Positions 25,147 to 34,598 of a DNA stretch of 64,000 nucleotides are shown piece after piece. A model generated the notes under the pieces. The model was not told the origin of the DNA. It did no database searches and saw nothing but the letters and a program-made list of their open reading frames with translations. Numbering within the stretch: the stretch's first letter is position 1; each line of letters begins with the position of its first letter. Position numbers and translations under genes: made by a program. This DNA is from Mangrovactinospora gilvigrisea (GTDB lineage: Bacteria > Actinomycetota > Actinomycetes > Streptomycetales > Streptomycetaceae), in assembly GCF_001879105.1 (NCBI RefSeq), contig NZ_MLCF01000008.1, positions 1-64,000 of the forward strand. The letters run 5' to 3'.

Positions 25147-25767
25147 TCAGGCGGCGGGAGCCGGAGCGGCCTTCGGCTCGCGGCGGCGCCGGAACAGGAA
25201 CGCGGCGAGCAGCCCGCCGACCGCGCCGAACAGGTGCGCCTGCCAGGAGACGCCCTGCTGCTGGGGCAGCACGCCCCACAGCAGCGTGCCGTACACGGCG
25301 AAGATCCCCAGCCCCAGTGCGATGTCCCACAGCTTGCGGTCGAAGATGCCGCGCACCAGCAGGAACGCCAGCAGGCCCATGATCACGCCGCTGGCCCCGA
25401 ACGTCACCGAGTTCGACGGGCTGATGAACCACACGCCCAGCCCCGAGACCGTCGCCACGGTGAACGTCACCGCCAGCAGCTTCACCAGCCCGCGCAGCGC
25501 CACCAGGAACCCGAAGATCAGCAGCGGGAGGCTGTTGCCGATCAGGTGGTCCCACGAGCCGTGGAAGAACGGCGCGGTGTAGATGTCCTGGATGTCGCCC
25601 AGATCGCGCGGCCGGATGCCGTACTGGGAGGACAGCTGGTCATGGCCCTTGCTGAGGTAGTTGACGCCCTCGATCGCCCAGAGCACCGCCAGCCACAGCA
25701 CCATCACGATCGTCGCCGGTATCGCGTTCAGGAAGAACCACGAGCTTGCGCTTCGCCTGCCGGCCAT
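25147..25767 (-). CDS. Rhomboid-family intramembrane serine protease
   Basis: A 206-residue protein with six or seven helices. Catalytic serine in GASGVIMG, catalytic histidine in SWQAHLFGAVGG, and the HGSWDHLIGN motif in the loop-1/helix-2 region. ATG at 25767 is chosen because it leaves a short cytoplasmic N-terminus (AGRRSASSWF) before helix 1. It sits between mqnP and mqnM on the other strand; a link with quinone synthesis is not evident. Substrates unknown. Confidence 0.9.
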   Translation of the reverse strand: MAGRRSASSWFFLNAIPATIVMVLWLAVLWAIEGVNYLSKGHDQLSSQYGIRPRDLGDIQDIYTAPFFHGSWDHLIGNSLPLLIFGFLVALRGLVKLLAVTFTVATVSGLGVWFISPSNSVTFGASGVIMGLLAFLLVRGIFDRKLWDIALGLGIFAVYGTLLWGVLPQQQGVSWQAHLFGAVGGLLAAFLFRRRREPKAAPAPAA

Positions 25768-25826
25768 GGAATGACCCCTCCCAGCGTCGTCGGCGTCGTC
25801 CGCCGCCGCTCTCCAGACGTCCAGCG

Positions 25827-25832
25827 TATAAG
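25827..25832 (+). promoter_or_regulatory. -10 element of mqnM, leaderless start likely
   Basis: TATAAG at 25827-25832 lies 8 bp before the ATG at 25841, as at the PadR gene. No ribosome-binding site precedes the ATG. Confidence 0.4.
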
Positions 25833-25840
25833 TTGACCGG

Positions 25841-26596
25841 ATGAGTCGGACAGCACATGAGGCAGACCGTGACGGAACCCGTACCCCGCACGGTTCCGCC
25901 GCGGGGCCGCGCCGCCCTTGGGTGGTCGGCGTCTCCGGCGCGTCCGGCACCCCCTACGCCGCGTCCGTGCTGCGCGCCCTGCTGCGCGCCGGACGCCCCG
26001 TCGACCTCGTCATCAGCCGCGCCGCCCGCCTCACCCTGCTGGACGAGACCGGCATCCGGCTGCGCGACGCGCACTGGCGGCAGGACGTCGCCGACTGGCT
26101 GGCCGTCAACCCCGGCACCGGCAAGCCCGATCCGGCGCTCGCCGACGGCGTCCCCGCCGACGACCCCGAGCTGCTGCACTACTGGCCGGCCGGCGACCTC
26201 GCCGCCGGCCCCTCCAGTGGCAGCTACCCCGCCCGCGGCATGATCGTGGCGCCGGCCTCCGCCGCCTCCGTCGCCGGAATGGCCCTCGGCCTCTCGAAGG
26301 ATCTGCTGCAGCGCGCCGCCTCCGTCACCCTCAAGGAGCGCCGGCCCCTCGTTGTGGTGGTCCGCGAGACCCCGCTCTCCGGCCCGGTGCTCCGCCAGCT
26401 CGCCGAACTCGACGCCGCCGGCGCCGTTATCGTCCCCGCCGCGCCCGGCTTCTACGCCGGCCCGGCCACCGTCCTGGACCTCGTCGACTTCGTCGCCGGA
26501 CGCGCCCTGGAGGCCGCCGGCGTCGCCGACGCGCCCGCCCTCTACCGCCGCTGGACGGGCGAACTGGGGGCCGCCAGGCGGAACACCTCCGCCTGA
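25841..26596 (+). CDS. mqnM: UbiX-family flavin prenyltransferase
   Basis: A 251-residue UbiX-like protein, longer than usual because of a 25-residue N-terminal tail and a loop of about 30 residues after LRDAHWRQDVADWL. FMN-binding GVSGASGTPYA, PASAASVAGMALG, and KERRPLVVVVRETPLS (phosphate site) are clear. It makes prenylated FMN for the UbiD partner (mqnL). Its position one gene from mqnP supports the role. A TATAAG box just upstream suggests its own promoter. Confidence 0.9.
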   Translation: MSRTAHEADRDGTRTPHGSAAGPRRPWVVGVSGASGTPYAASVLRALLRAGRPVDLVISRAARLTLLDETGIRLRDAHWRQDVADWLAVNPGTGKPDPALADGVPADDPELLHYWPAGDLAAGPSSGSYPARGMIVAPASAASVAGMALGLSKDLLQRAASVTLKERRPLVVVVRETPLSGPVLRQLAELDAAGAVIVPAAPGFYAGPATVLDLVDFVAGRALEAAGVADAPALYRRWTGELGAARRNTSA

Positions 26597-26672
26597 TGTG
26601 GTGAGATTTTCCGGGAACCCCATGACCATCCACGCCCCTGTCCGCCTTCTACCGGGAGGAACGCCGCACGCC

Positions 26673-27143
26673 ATGGACGCCGTCGACCACCAGCTGATCC
26701 AGGCCCTCCGGGAGAACGGCCGGGCCTCGTACGCCGAGCTGGGCCGGCTCGTCGGCCTCTCCGGGCCGAGCGTCACCGACCGCATCAACCGGCTGGAGCA
26801 GGCCGGGGTGATCGCCGGCTACCGCGCCATCGTCAGCCCCGCCGCCCTCGGCCTGGGCGTCACCGCCCTGATCGGCGTCCAGCTCACCGACACCGCCGAC
26901 CACGACGTGGTGGCCGGCAACCTCTCCGCGCTGGACGAGATCGAGGACTGCTGGTTCATCGCCGGCGACGACTCCTACATGGTCAAGGTCCGGGTCGCCG
27001 ACATCGACGGGCTGGAGCACGTCGTCAGCCGCATCAGCCGCGTCGCCAAGGTCTCGCGCACCCGTACTACCGTGGTCCTCTCCACCAAGTGGGAGAACCG
27101 GGTCGGCCGGCTCCCCGGTGGCCCGGAGGAGGACGACGAGTGA
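26673..27143 (+). CDS. Lrp/AsnC family transcriptional regulator
   Basis: A 156-residue regulator. N-terminal HTH (VDHQLIQALRENGRASYAELGRLVGLSGPSVTDRINRLEQAGVI in fragments, residues 4-50) and a C-terminal RAM ligand-binding domain (VSPAALGLGVTALIGVQL, DCWFIAGDDSYMVKVRV). GGAGGA is at 26655-26660. It overlaps the next gene by GTGA, so it may control the amino-acid dehydratase with an amino acid as effector. Confidence 0.92.
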   Translation: MDAVDHQLIQALRENGRASYAELGRLVGLSGPSVTDRINRLEQAGVIAGYRAIVSPAALGLGVTALIGVQLTDTADHDVVAGNLSALDEIEDCWFIAGDDSYMVKVRVADIDGLEHVVSRISRVAKVSRTRTTVVLSTKWENRVGRLPGGPEEDDE

Positions 27144-28123
27144 CGACCGAGCCCGAACCCCAGCTGGTCACCCCCGGCGACATCGAGGCCGCGGCCCGCC
27201 GGATCGACGGCGTAGCCGTCCGCACCCCGCTGATGCCCTGCCCCTGGGCGGACACCGAGGACGCCCGGCTGCTGCTGAAGCCCGAATCGCTGCAGCCCAC
27301 CGGCGCGTTCAAGATCCGTGGCGCCTACAACGCCGTCGCCCGGCTCACCCCCGGGGCCCGCGCCCGCGGCATCGTCGCCTCCTCCAGCGGCAACCACGCC
27401 CAGGCCATCGCCTACTCGGCGGCCCTGCTGGGCACCAAGGCCGTCATCGTGATGCCGGACACCGCCGCCCAGGTGAAGATCGACGCGACCCGCGGCTACG
27501 GCGCGGAGGTGGTACTCGTCCCCAAGACCGAACGCGAGGAGGTGCCCCGCGAGCTGGCCCGCGAGCACGGCTACGTCCTCGTCCCGCCCTTCGACCACCC
27601 CGATGTGATCGCCGGTCAGGGCACCGTCGGCCGCGAGATCATGGCCGACGCGCCGGACGCCGACGTCGTCCTGGTGCCGGTGAGCGGCGGCGGGCTGATC
27701 TCCGGCACCGCCGTCGCCGTCAAGGCCGCCAACCCCGACGCCGTGGTCATCGGCGTGGAGCCGGAGCTGGCCGCCGACGCCGCCGACTCCTTCACCCGCG
27801 GCGCGCGCACCGCCTGGGACCCCGAGCTCACCTACCGCACCATCGCCGACGGCCTGCGCGTCCAGCAGGTCGGCGCGCTCACCTGGCCGCACATCGCGCG
27901 CTTCGTGGACGCCTTCGTCACCGTCACCGAGGACGAGATCCGCGACACCATGCGGGTGCTCGCCACCCGCGCCCGGCTGGTCGCCGAGCCCTCCGGGGCC
28001 GTGGCGGCCGCCGCCTACCTGCACCACCGCGACCGGCTCCCGGCCGATGCGCGCACCCATGTCGCGGTGGTCTCCGGCGGCAACGCCGACCCGGCGCTCC
28101 TCGCCGCGGTGCTGGGCGCGTAG
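27140..28123 (+). CDS. Threonine/serine dehydratase-like PLP enzyme
   Basis: A 327-residue fold-type II PLP enzyme. The cofactor lysine is in TGAFKIRGAYNAV (near residue 60), substrate loop SSSGNHAQAIAYSA, phosphate loop SGGGLISG. There is no C-terminal ACT domain, so it resembles catabolic threonine dehydratase (TdcB) or serine racemase rather than feedback-controlled IlvA. GTG start at 27140 overlaps the Lrp gene stop. Exact activity cannot be separated by sequence alone. Confidence 0.88.
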   Translation: MTTEPEPQLVTPGDIEAAARRIDGVAVRTPLMPCPWADTEDARLLLKPESLQPTGAFKIRGAYNAVARLTPGARARGIVASSSGNHAQAIAYSAALLGTKAVIVMPDTAAQVKIDATRGYGAEVVLVPKTEREEVPRELAREHGYVLVPPFDHPDVIAGQGTVGREIMADAPDADVVLVPVSGGGLISGTAVAVKAANPDAVVIGVEPELAADAADSFTRGARTAWDPELTYRTIADGLRVQQVGALTWPHIARFVDAFVTVTEDEIRDTMRVLATRARLVAEPSGAVAAAAYLHHRDRLPADARTHVAVVSGGNADPALLAAVLGA

Positions 28124-28169
28124 TCTCTTCTCGGATCGACGCATATCGCTCAAGGAGGGTGACGGACGC

Positions 28170-29336
28170 ATGGACGCTGGGCTCAAGCGCGAGCTGGAGG
28201 CGAAGGTCCACGCCGGTGAGCGGCTGACCTACGAGGACGGTGTGGCCCTCTACGAGGCCGACGACCTGGCCTGGCTCGGCGGGCTCGCCCACCATGTGCG
28301 GACGCAGAAGAACGGCGACGCCGTCTACTTCAACGTCAACCGCCACCTCAACATGACGAACGTGTGCAGCGCCTCCTGCGCGTACTGCTCCTTCCAGCGC
28401 AAGCCCGGCGAGAAGGACGCCTACACGATGCGCATCGAGGAGGCGGTGAAGCTCGCCAAGGCGATGGAGAACGACAACCTCACCGAGCTGCACATCGTCA
28501 ACGGCCTGCACCCCACCCTCCCGTGGCGCTACTACCCGCGGTCGCTGCGGGCGCTGAAGGAGGCCCTGCCGGCGAACGTCTCGCTGAAGGCCTTCACCGC
28601 CACCGAGATCCACTGGTTCGAGAAGATCTCCGGCATGCCCGCCTCCGAGATCCTCGACGAGCTGATCGACGCCGGCCTGGAGTCCCTCACCGGCGGCGGC
28701 GCGGAGATCTTCGACTGGGAGATCCGCCAGCAGATCGTCGACCACGACACCCACTGGGAGGACTGGTCGCGCATCCACCGGCTGGCCCACTCCAAGGGGC
28801 TGAAGACGCCGTCGACGATGCTCTACGGGCACATCGAGGAGCGCCGGCACCGCGTCGACCACGTGCTGCGGCTGCGCGAGCTGCAGGACGAGACCGGCGG
28901 CTTCCAGGTCTTCATCCCGCTGCGATACCAGCACGACTTCGTGGACATGAAGGACGGCAAGATCCGCAACAAGCTCCAGGCGCGCACCACCATGGCGTCC
29001 GGGGCGGAGGCGCTGCGCACCTTCGCGGTCTCCCGGCTGCTCTTCGACAACGTCCCGCACGTGAAGTGCTTCTGGGTGATGCACGGCCTGTCGACCACTC
29101 AGCTCGCGCTCAACCACGGCGCGGACGACATGGACGGCTCGGTCGTCGAGTACAAGATCACCCATGACGCGGACCAGTACGGGACCCCGAACAAGATGTC
29201 CCGGGACATGCTGCTGGACGTGATCCGCGACGCGGGCTTCCGTCCGATCGAGCGGAACACCCGCTACGAGATCGTCCGCGAGTACGACGGCCCGGACCCG
29301 GCGCGCCGGGACGAGCCCCAGTCGATGACCTTCTGA
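28170..29336 (+). CDS. mqnE: Aminofutalosine synthase
   Basis: A 388-residue radical-SAM enzyme. The cluster motif CX3CX2C is CSASCAYC (near residue 65), preceded by NVNRHLNMTNV; ELHIVNGLHPTLPW, TGGGAEIFDWEIRQQI and SPHL-like late motifs (VKCFWVMHGLSTTQLAL) follow. It joins 3-[(1-carboxyvinyl)oxy]benzoate with SAM to give aminofutalosine. An ideal AAGGAGGGTGAC site precedes ATG 28170, and the promoter may lie in the 46-bp gap. Followed after 14 bp by a DUF4229 gene. Confidence 0.96.
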   Translation: MDAGLKRELEAKVHAGERLTYEDGVALYEADDLAWLGGLAHHVRTQKNGDAVYFNVNRHLNMTNVCSASCAYCSFQRKPGEKDAYTMRIEEAVKLAKAMENDNLTELHIVNGLHPTLPWRYYPRSLRALKEALPANVSLKAFTATEIHWFEKISGMPASEILDELIDAGLESLTGGGAEIFDWEIRQQIVDHDTHWEDWSRIHRLAHSKGLKTPSTMLYGHIEERRHRVDHVLRLRELQDETGGFQVFIPLRYQHDFVDMKDGKIRNKLQARTTMASGAEALRTFAVSRLLFDNVPHVKCFWVMHGLSTTQLALNHGADDMDGSVVEYKITHDADQYGTPNKMSRDMLLDVIRDAGFRPIERNTRYEIVREYDGPDPARRDEPQSMTF

Positions 29337-29350
29337 AAGGCTTCCACGGC

Positions 29351-29656
29351 GTGAACAAGAAGCACGCGACCCTCCGCTACACCTCGATGCGGATCAGCAT
29401 CTTCCTGGCCTGCTTCCTGGTGCTGTGGCTGCTCGCCTACACCGGGGTGCTGCCGATCACCGGCTCGTCCGGCGCGGTGTTCGTGCTGCTGCTGGCCGCG
29501 GTGATCAGCGCGCCGCTGAGCTATGTGCTGCTCAGCAAGCAGCGGGACGCGATGAGCGAGCAGGTCGTCGGCGGCATCAGGACGGCCCGCAAGAAGTTCG
29601 ACGCGTCCGCCTCCGCCGAGGACTCGGTGGACGAGGAAGCGGCCGCGCGCGGCTGA
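29351..29656 (+). CDS. DUF4229 small membrane protein
   Basis: A 101-residue protein with two helices (ISIFLACFLVLWLLAYTGVL and AVFVLLLAAVISAPLSYVLL), then LSKQRDAMSEQVVGGI and an acidic tail; this fits the DUF4229 pattern. GTG start at 29351 with GAAAGG upstream. It probably shares the mqnE transcript and ends at the hairpin below. Function unknown. Confidence 0.85.
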   Translation: MNKKHATLRYTSMRISIFLACFLVLWLLAYTGVLPITGSSGAVFVLLLAAVISAPLSYVLLSKQRDAMSEQVVGGIRTARKKFDASASAEDSVDEEAAARG

Positions 29657-29673
29657 GCCCGCGGTCCGCGGGC
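29657..29673. terminator. Stem-loop after DUF4229 gene
   Basis: GCCCGCGG-T-CCGCGGGC, 29657-29673, directly after the stop codon. Confidence 0.6.
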
Positions 29674-29730
29674 GGGTGCGTCGTCGGTCACTCGCGCGGT
29701 GCCGCCGGCTGGAGCGCCGCGGGGCACTGA

Positions 29731-29976
29731 TACGATCATCCGCATGCATATCGCAGGCGCCTCCACCCACGCGATGAGCCTCCGGCTCATCGCGCGCCTG
29801 CACGTCGACCTGTGTCGGCGCATCAGCGCGTCCTGTTGAGGAAGCCCATCCCTCCAGGAACGTCCCTGTCTCACCCCTTTCGAGTGATGCCGGACGGCTG
29901 ACGCGCCGCGCCCTCCCCTGTTGCGCTGCCCGTGATCCGTTGCATCCTCGTCCACCCTGCAACGGAGCTTGTCCCC
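29731..29976 (+). promoter_or_regulatory. Leader region of the symporter gene (attenuator candidate)
   Basis: An extended -10 (TGATACGAT, 29729-29736) starts the leader. A hairpin CGATGAGCC-TCC-GGCTCATCG (29772-29792), extended by CAGGCGC / GCGCCTG (29754-29760 and 29794-29800), covers the inner start codon of the leader ORF. A second stem GTTGCA / TGCAAC (29939-29944 and 29958-29963) abuts the GGAG of the symporter gene. Competing folds would allow control by translation of the leader peptide. Confidence 0.55.
29744..29839 (+). CDS. Cys-ended leader peptide (HVDLCRR type)
   Basis: A 31-codon ORF, or 21 codons from the in-frame ATG at 29774, ending in a Cys codon then TGA. The part LRLIARLHVDLCRRISASC matches the small actinomycete leader peptides with an HVDL(C/R)R core and a terminal Cys that precede sulfur-assimilation and related genes. 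Those are thought to sense cysteine supply by stalling. The longer form would start within 8 bp of the -10 and be leaderless. Too short for gene finders, but position and motif make it credible. Confidence 0.65.
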   Translation: MHIAGASTHAMSLRLIARLHVDLCRRISASC

Positions 29977-31296
29977 GTGTTCTCCACCACTTGGCGCGCC
30001 GTGCGCCGGACGCCCTTCTGGGCGCAGATCATCGGCGGCCTCGTCCTCGGCATCGCGCTGGGCCTCGTCGCCCGCTCCGGTGACGTGGCCTGGCTCTCCG
30101 CCACCCTGGAGAAGATCGGCTCGATCTTCGTCGGGCTGCTCTTCCTCGCCGTTCCGCCGCTGGTCTTCACCGCGATCGTCACCAGCATCGCCAACCTGCG
30201 GAACGTCACCAACGCGGCCCGCCTGGCGGCCCGCACCCTGCTGTGGTTCATGGTGACCTCGCTGATCGCGGTGGTCATCGGGATGGCCATCGGCCTGATC
30301 ACCCACCCGGGCTCGGGCGGCGGCTTCGACACCGCGCACGCGGCGAAGCCCGACCACGCCGGCTCCTGGCTGGACTTCCTCACCGGGATCATCCCCACCA
30401 ACATCGTCACCTCCTTCTCCGAGGTGAACGTCCTTCAGATCGTCTTCCTCGCCGTGGTGGTGGGCATCGCCGCGGTGAAGACCGGCGCCAAGGCCGAGCC
30501 GTTCCTGAAGCTCAACGAGTCGGTGCTGGCCATCGTCCAGAAGGGGCTGTGGTGGATCATCCGCCTGGCGCCGCTGGGCACCCTCGGCCTGATCGGCAAG
30601 TCCGTCTCGCAGTACGGCTGGGACCTGCTGAAGCCGCTCGCCACCTTCACCGCCGACGTCTACATCGGCTGCGCGCTGGTGCTGTTCGGCGTCTACCCGC
30701 TGCTGCTGGCGCTCTTCGCGCGGGTCAGCCCGGTGCAGTTCTTCCGCGGCGTGTGGCCGGCCACCCAGCTGGCCTTCGTCTCCCGCTCGTCGGTCGGGAC
30801 GATGCCGCTGACCCAGCGGGTCACCGAGCGGATGGGCGTGCCGCGCGAGTACGCCTCCTTCGCGGTGCCGTTCGGCGCCACCACCAAGATGGACGGCTGC
30901 GCCGCGATCTACCCGGCGCTGGCGTCGATCTTCGTCGCCGAGGCGTTCGGCGTGCACCTGGGGATCAAGGACTACCTGCTGATCGCCTTCGTCTCGGTGA
31001 TCGGCTCGGCGGCGACGGCCGGCCTCACCGGCGCCATCGTCATGCTGACGCTGACCCTCTCCACCCTGGGCCTCCCGCTGGCGGGCGTCGGCCTGCTGCT
31101 GGCCATCGACCCGATCCTGGACATGATGCGCACCGCGACCAACGTCACCGGGCAGGCCGTGATCCCGATCCTGGTCGCGGCGAAGGAGAAGATCCTGGAC
31201 CGCGAGCAGTTCGCCAGGGCGCACACGCTGCCGCTGTGGGAGGAGGAGGCGCCCGAGGCGGTGGAGGCCCCGGAGCGCGAGGCCGTGCCGGCCTGA
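29977..31296 (+). CDS. Dicarboxylate/amino acid:cation symporter (DAACS family)
   Basis: A 439-residue transporter with eight helices and two re-entrant hairpins. Family marks: SRSSVGTMPLTQRV (serine-rich HP1 tip), FGATTKMDGCAAIYPA (NMDGT-equivalent reads KMDGC), LTGAIVMLTLTLSTLGLPLAG (HP2) and DPILDMMRTATNVTGQA in the last helix. Substrate class covers glutamate, C4-dicarboxylates and cystine (TcyP-like). The Cys-ended leader upstream makes cystine or another sulfur-linked substrate an attractive guess. GTG 29977 with GGAG at 29964 is the preferred start; upstream codons overlap the leader structure. Confidence 0.9.
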   Translation: MFSTTWRAVRRTPFWAQIIGGLVLGIALGLVARSGDVAWLSATLEKIGSIFVGLLFLAVPPLVFTAIVTSIANLRNVTNAARLAARTLLWFMVTSLIAVVIGMAIGLITHPGSGGGFDTAHAAKPDHAGSWLDFLTGIIPTNIVTSFSEVNVLQIVFLAVVVGIAAVKTGAKAEPFLKLNESVLAIVQKGLWWIIRLAPLGTLGLIGKSVSQYGWDLLKPLATFTADVYIGCALVLFGVYPLLLALFARVSPVQFFRGVWPATQLAFVSRSSVGTMPLTQRVTERMGVPREYASFAVPFGATTKMDGCAAIYPALASIFVAEAFGVHLGIKDYLLIAFVSVIGSAATAGLTGAIVMLTLTLSTLGLPLAGVGLLLAIDPILDMMRTATNVTGQAVIPILVAAKEKILDREQFARAHTLPLWEEEAPEAVEAPEREAVPA

Positions 31297-31311
31297 TCTC
31301 CCGCTCCCGCA

Positions 31312-31341
31312 TGCGCCGCCCCGTTCCGACGGGGCGGCGCA
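31312..31341. terminator. Bidirectional terminator
   Basis: TGCGCCGCCCCGT (31312-31324) pairs with ACGGGGCGGCGCA (31329-31341) across a 4-nt loop, between the convergent symporter and isochorismatase genes. Confidence 0.8.
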
Positions 31342-31350
31342 TTGCCGTGT

Positions 31351-31941
31351 CTAGGAGAGCGCCTCCGCGGTGGGGACGACGAGGCCGTAGAGGTCGGCGA
31401 CGGTGGCCAGCGCGGAGTGGTGCAGCTGCGCGGCGGTGACCTCGGCGACGGCGGTGCCCAGCGGGCGGGTGGCGCAGGCGTCGGCGACGACGGTGGGGCG
31501 GTCGCCGCGCAGGAACGCGCCCTGGGCGGTGAAGGCGACGCACATGTGCGTCATGAACCCGGCGAGCACCAGGTCCTTGCGGCCGGCGGCGTCGACCAGC
31601 TCGCCGAGGTCGGTGCCGCGGAAGGAGTCGGGGGCCTGCTTGACGACGACGCGCTCGCCCTCGATCGGGGCGACCCGGTCGTGGATCGCGCCGCTCTCGC
31701 CGCGGATGTCGTAGTGGCTGCCGGCTCCGCCGTCGTGCTGGACGTGGATGACCGGGGTGCCCGCGGCGCGCGCCCGGGCGAGCAGCGCGGCGGCGGAGTC
31801 GAGGGCGGCGTCCCAGCCGTCCAGCTCCAGCGGGCCGCGGGTGTAGGTGTTCTGCAGGTCGATCAGGACGAGCACGGAGTCGGCGAGCGGCGCCGGGGTG
31901 CGGTCCAGGTTGCTGAGGTCGCGCAGGGTGGTGGATGCCAT
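31351..31941 (-). CDS. Isochorismatase-like cysteine hydrolase
   Basis: A 196-residue hydrolase of the isochorismatase/nicotinamidase superfamily. Catalytic Asp in LVLIDLQNTYT, Lys in RVVVKQAPDSF, and nucleophile Cys in GFMTHMCVAFTAQGAF. The SF-GTDL segment replaces the usual SAF-T. ATG at 31941 is used in preference to 31965. It is divergent from the GlxA-type regulator at 32019, a common pairing in which the regulator controls the hydrolase. Substrate unknown. Confidence 0.9.
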   Translation of the reverse strand: MASTTLRDLSNLDRTPAPLADSVLVLIDLQNTYTRGPLELDGWDAALDSAAALLARARAAGTPVIHVQHDGGAGSHYDIRGESGAIHDRVAPIEGERVVVKQAPDSFRGTDLGELVDAAGRKDLVLAGFMTHMCVAFTAQGAFLRGDRPTVVADACATRPLGTAVAEVTAAQLHHSALATVADLYGLVVPTAEALS

Positions 31942-32018
31942 GCGTGCCACGCTAGGTGCGATCATCGGACGGCAGCAATGTCGGGCAACTTGCAGATTCG
32001 GACATGGAGGGCGCGGGG

Positions 32019-33008
32019 ATGGCGGAGCACGAGCGGCTGGTCGCGGTGCTGCTCTTCGAGGGCGTGGACCTGCTGGACGTCACCGGTCCGCCGGAGGTCT
32101 TCGCGCTGCTGCGGCGCGAGCTCGGCGACGCGGCGGCCTGCCGGGTGGTGCTGGTGGCGGCCGCCGACGGGCCGGTGCGGACGGGCGCGGGGGTGCGGGT
32201 GCTGCCGGACCTGACGTTCGCGCAGGCGGCACGGCTGCGGATCGACACGCTGCTGGTGCCGGGGGCGGTGGAGCCGGATCCGGAGCGGCGGGTGCGGGCG
32301 GTGGCCGACCCCGAGGTGGTGCGCTGGGTGCGGCGGCTGGCCGGGCGGTCGCGGCGGGTGGCGTCGGTGTGCGTGGGCTCGCACCTGCTGGCGGCGGCGG
32401 GGCTGCTGGACGGGAAGCGGGCCACCACGCACTGGTCGACGGCGCGTCAGCTGGCGGAGGAGCATCCCGCGGTGCGGGTGGACGCGGACCCGATCTTCAT
32501 CCGGGACGGCGAGGTGTGGACGGGCGCGGGCATCACCGCGTGCCTGGACCTGTCGCTGGCGCTGGTCGCGGAGGACTTCGGGGAGGCGGTGGCGCTGCGG
32601 GTGGCCCGCCAGCTGGTGATGTACCTGAAGCGGCCGGGCGGCCAGAGCCAGTTCAGCGTCCCGCTGGAGCCGGTGTCGACGACCCGGCGGATGGACGCGC
32701 TGCGCCACCACGTGGCGGAGCACCTCGCGGAGCGGCTCACCGTCCCGGAGCTGGCCCGCGTCGCGCACCTGAGCGAGCGCCAGCTGGCCCGGGTCTTCCG
32801 CACCGAGCTCGGCACGACGCCGGCGGCGTACATCGAGTCCGCCCGGGTGGAGGCGGCCCGCAACCGCCTGGAGACCACCGACGCCACCCTCGACCGCATC
32901 GCCGCCGCCTGCGGCTTCGGCACCGTCGACACCCTCATCCGGGCCTTCCGCCGCACCCTGGACACCACTCCCACCGACTACCGCACCCGCTTCCGCGCCA
33001 CCGCGTGA
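32019..33008 (+). CDS. GlxA-family (DJ-1/PfpI + AraC) transcriptional regulator
   Basis: A 329-residue regulator. Residues 5-175 form a DJ-1/PfpI-like domain with the nucleophile-elbow Cys in VASVCVGSHLLAAAGLLDG; residues about 215-320 are an AraC-type double HTH (LTVPELARVAHLSERQLARVFRTE, LDRIAAACGFGTVDTLIRAFRR). ATG 32019 has GGAGG at 32006-32010; an ATG at 32004 overlaps that site and is less likely. It likely senses a small metabolite and controls the divergent hydrolase. Confidence 0.92.
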   Translation: MAEHERLVAVLLFEGVDLLDVTGPPEVFALLRRELGDAAACRVVLVAAADGPVRTGAGVRVLPDLTFAQAARLRIDTLLVPGAVEPDPERRVRAVADPEVVRWVRRLAGRSRRVASVCVGSHLLAAAGLLDGKRATTHWSTARQLAEEHPAVRVDADPIFIRDGEVWTGAGITACLDLSLALVAEDFGEAVALRVARQLVMYLKRPGGQSQFSVPLEPVSTTRRMDALRHHVAEHLAERLTVPELARVAHLSERQLARVFRTELGTTPAAYIESARVEAARNRLETTDATLDRIAAACGFGTVDTLIRAFRRTLDTTPTDYRTRFRATA

Positions 33009-33033
33009 CGGCGGTCCGGAGGGCGAAAAGGGC

Positions 33034-33071
33034 AGGAGGCCCCGGCAGCCGCTCGGCTGCCGGGGCCTCCT
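33034..33071. terminator. Strong bidirectional terminator
   Basis: Perfect 18-bp arms (33034-33051 and 33054-33071), starting AGGAGGCCCCGG, with a CT centre. It separates the convergent regulator and cold-shock genes. Confidence 0.9.
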
Positions 33072-33114
33072 TGGGTACTGCTTGAGTGCTTGTGAAAGCG
33101 CTCTACTTACGCCG

Positions 33115-33318
33115 TCAGGCCGGGGTGACGTTCTCGGCCTGCGGGCCCTTCGGGCCCTGCGTCACGTCGAACGTGACGGTCTGGTTCTCCTCGAGCGAGC
33201 GGAAACCCGAGGCATTGATGGCGCTGTAGTGCACGAAGACGTCGGGGCCGCCGCCGTCCTGGGCGATGAATCCGAAGCCCTTTTCAGCGTTGAACCACTT
33301 GACGGTCCCGGTAGCCAT
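33115..33318 (-). CDS. csp: Cold-shock protein, CspA family
   Basis: A 67-residue OB-fold RNA/DNA chaperone. RNP1 is KGFGFIA and RNP2 is VFVHYS; it begins [16 protein letters not shown] and ends [16 protein letters not shown] is upstream of the ATG at 33318. A long untranslated leader precedes it. Confidence 0.97.
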   Translation of the reverse strand: MATGTVKWFNAEKGFGFIAQDGGGPDVFVHYSAINASGFRSLEENQTVTFDVTQGPKGPQAENVTPA

Positions 33319-34557
<1,239 letters not shown>

Positions 34558-34598
34558 GGTTGGGACGTCGGCGAGATACGAGGCGGGAAGGTTTTCCG

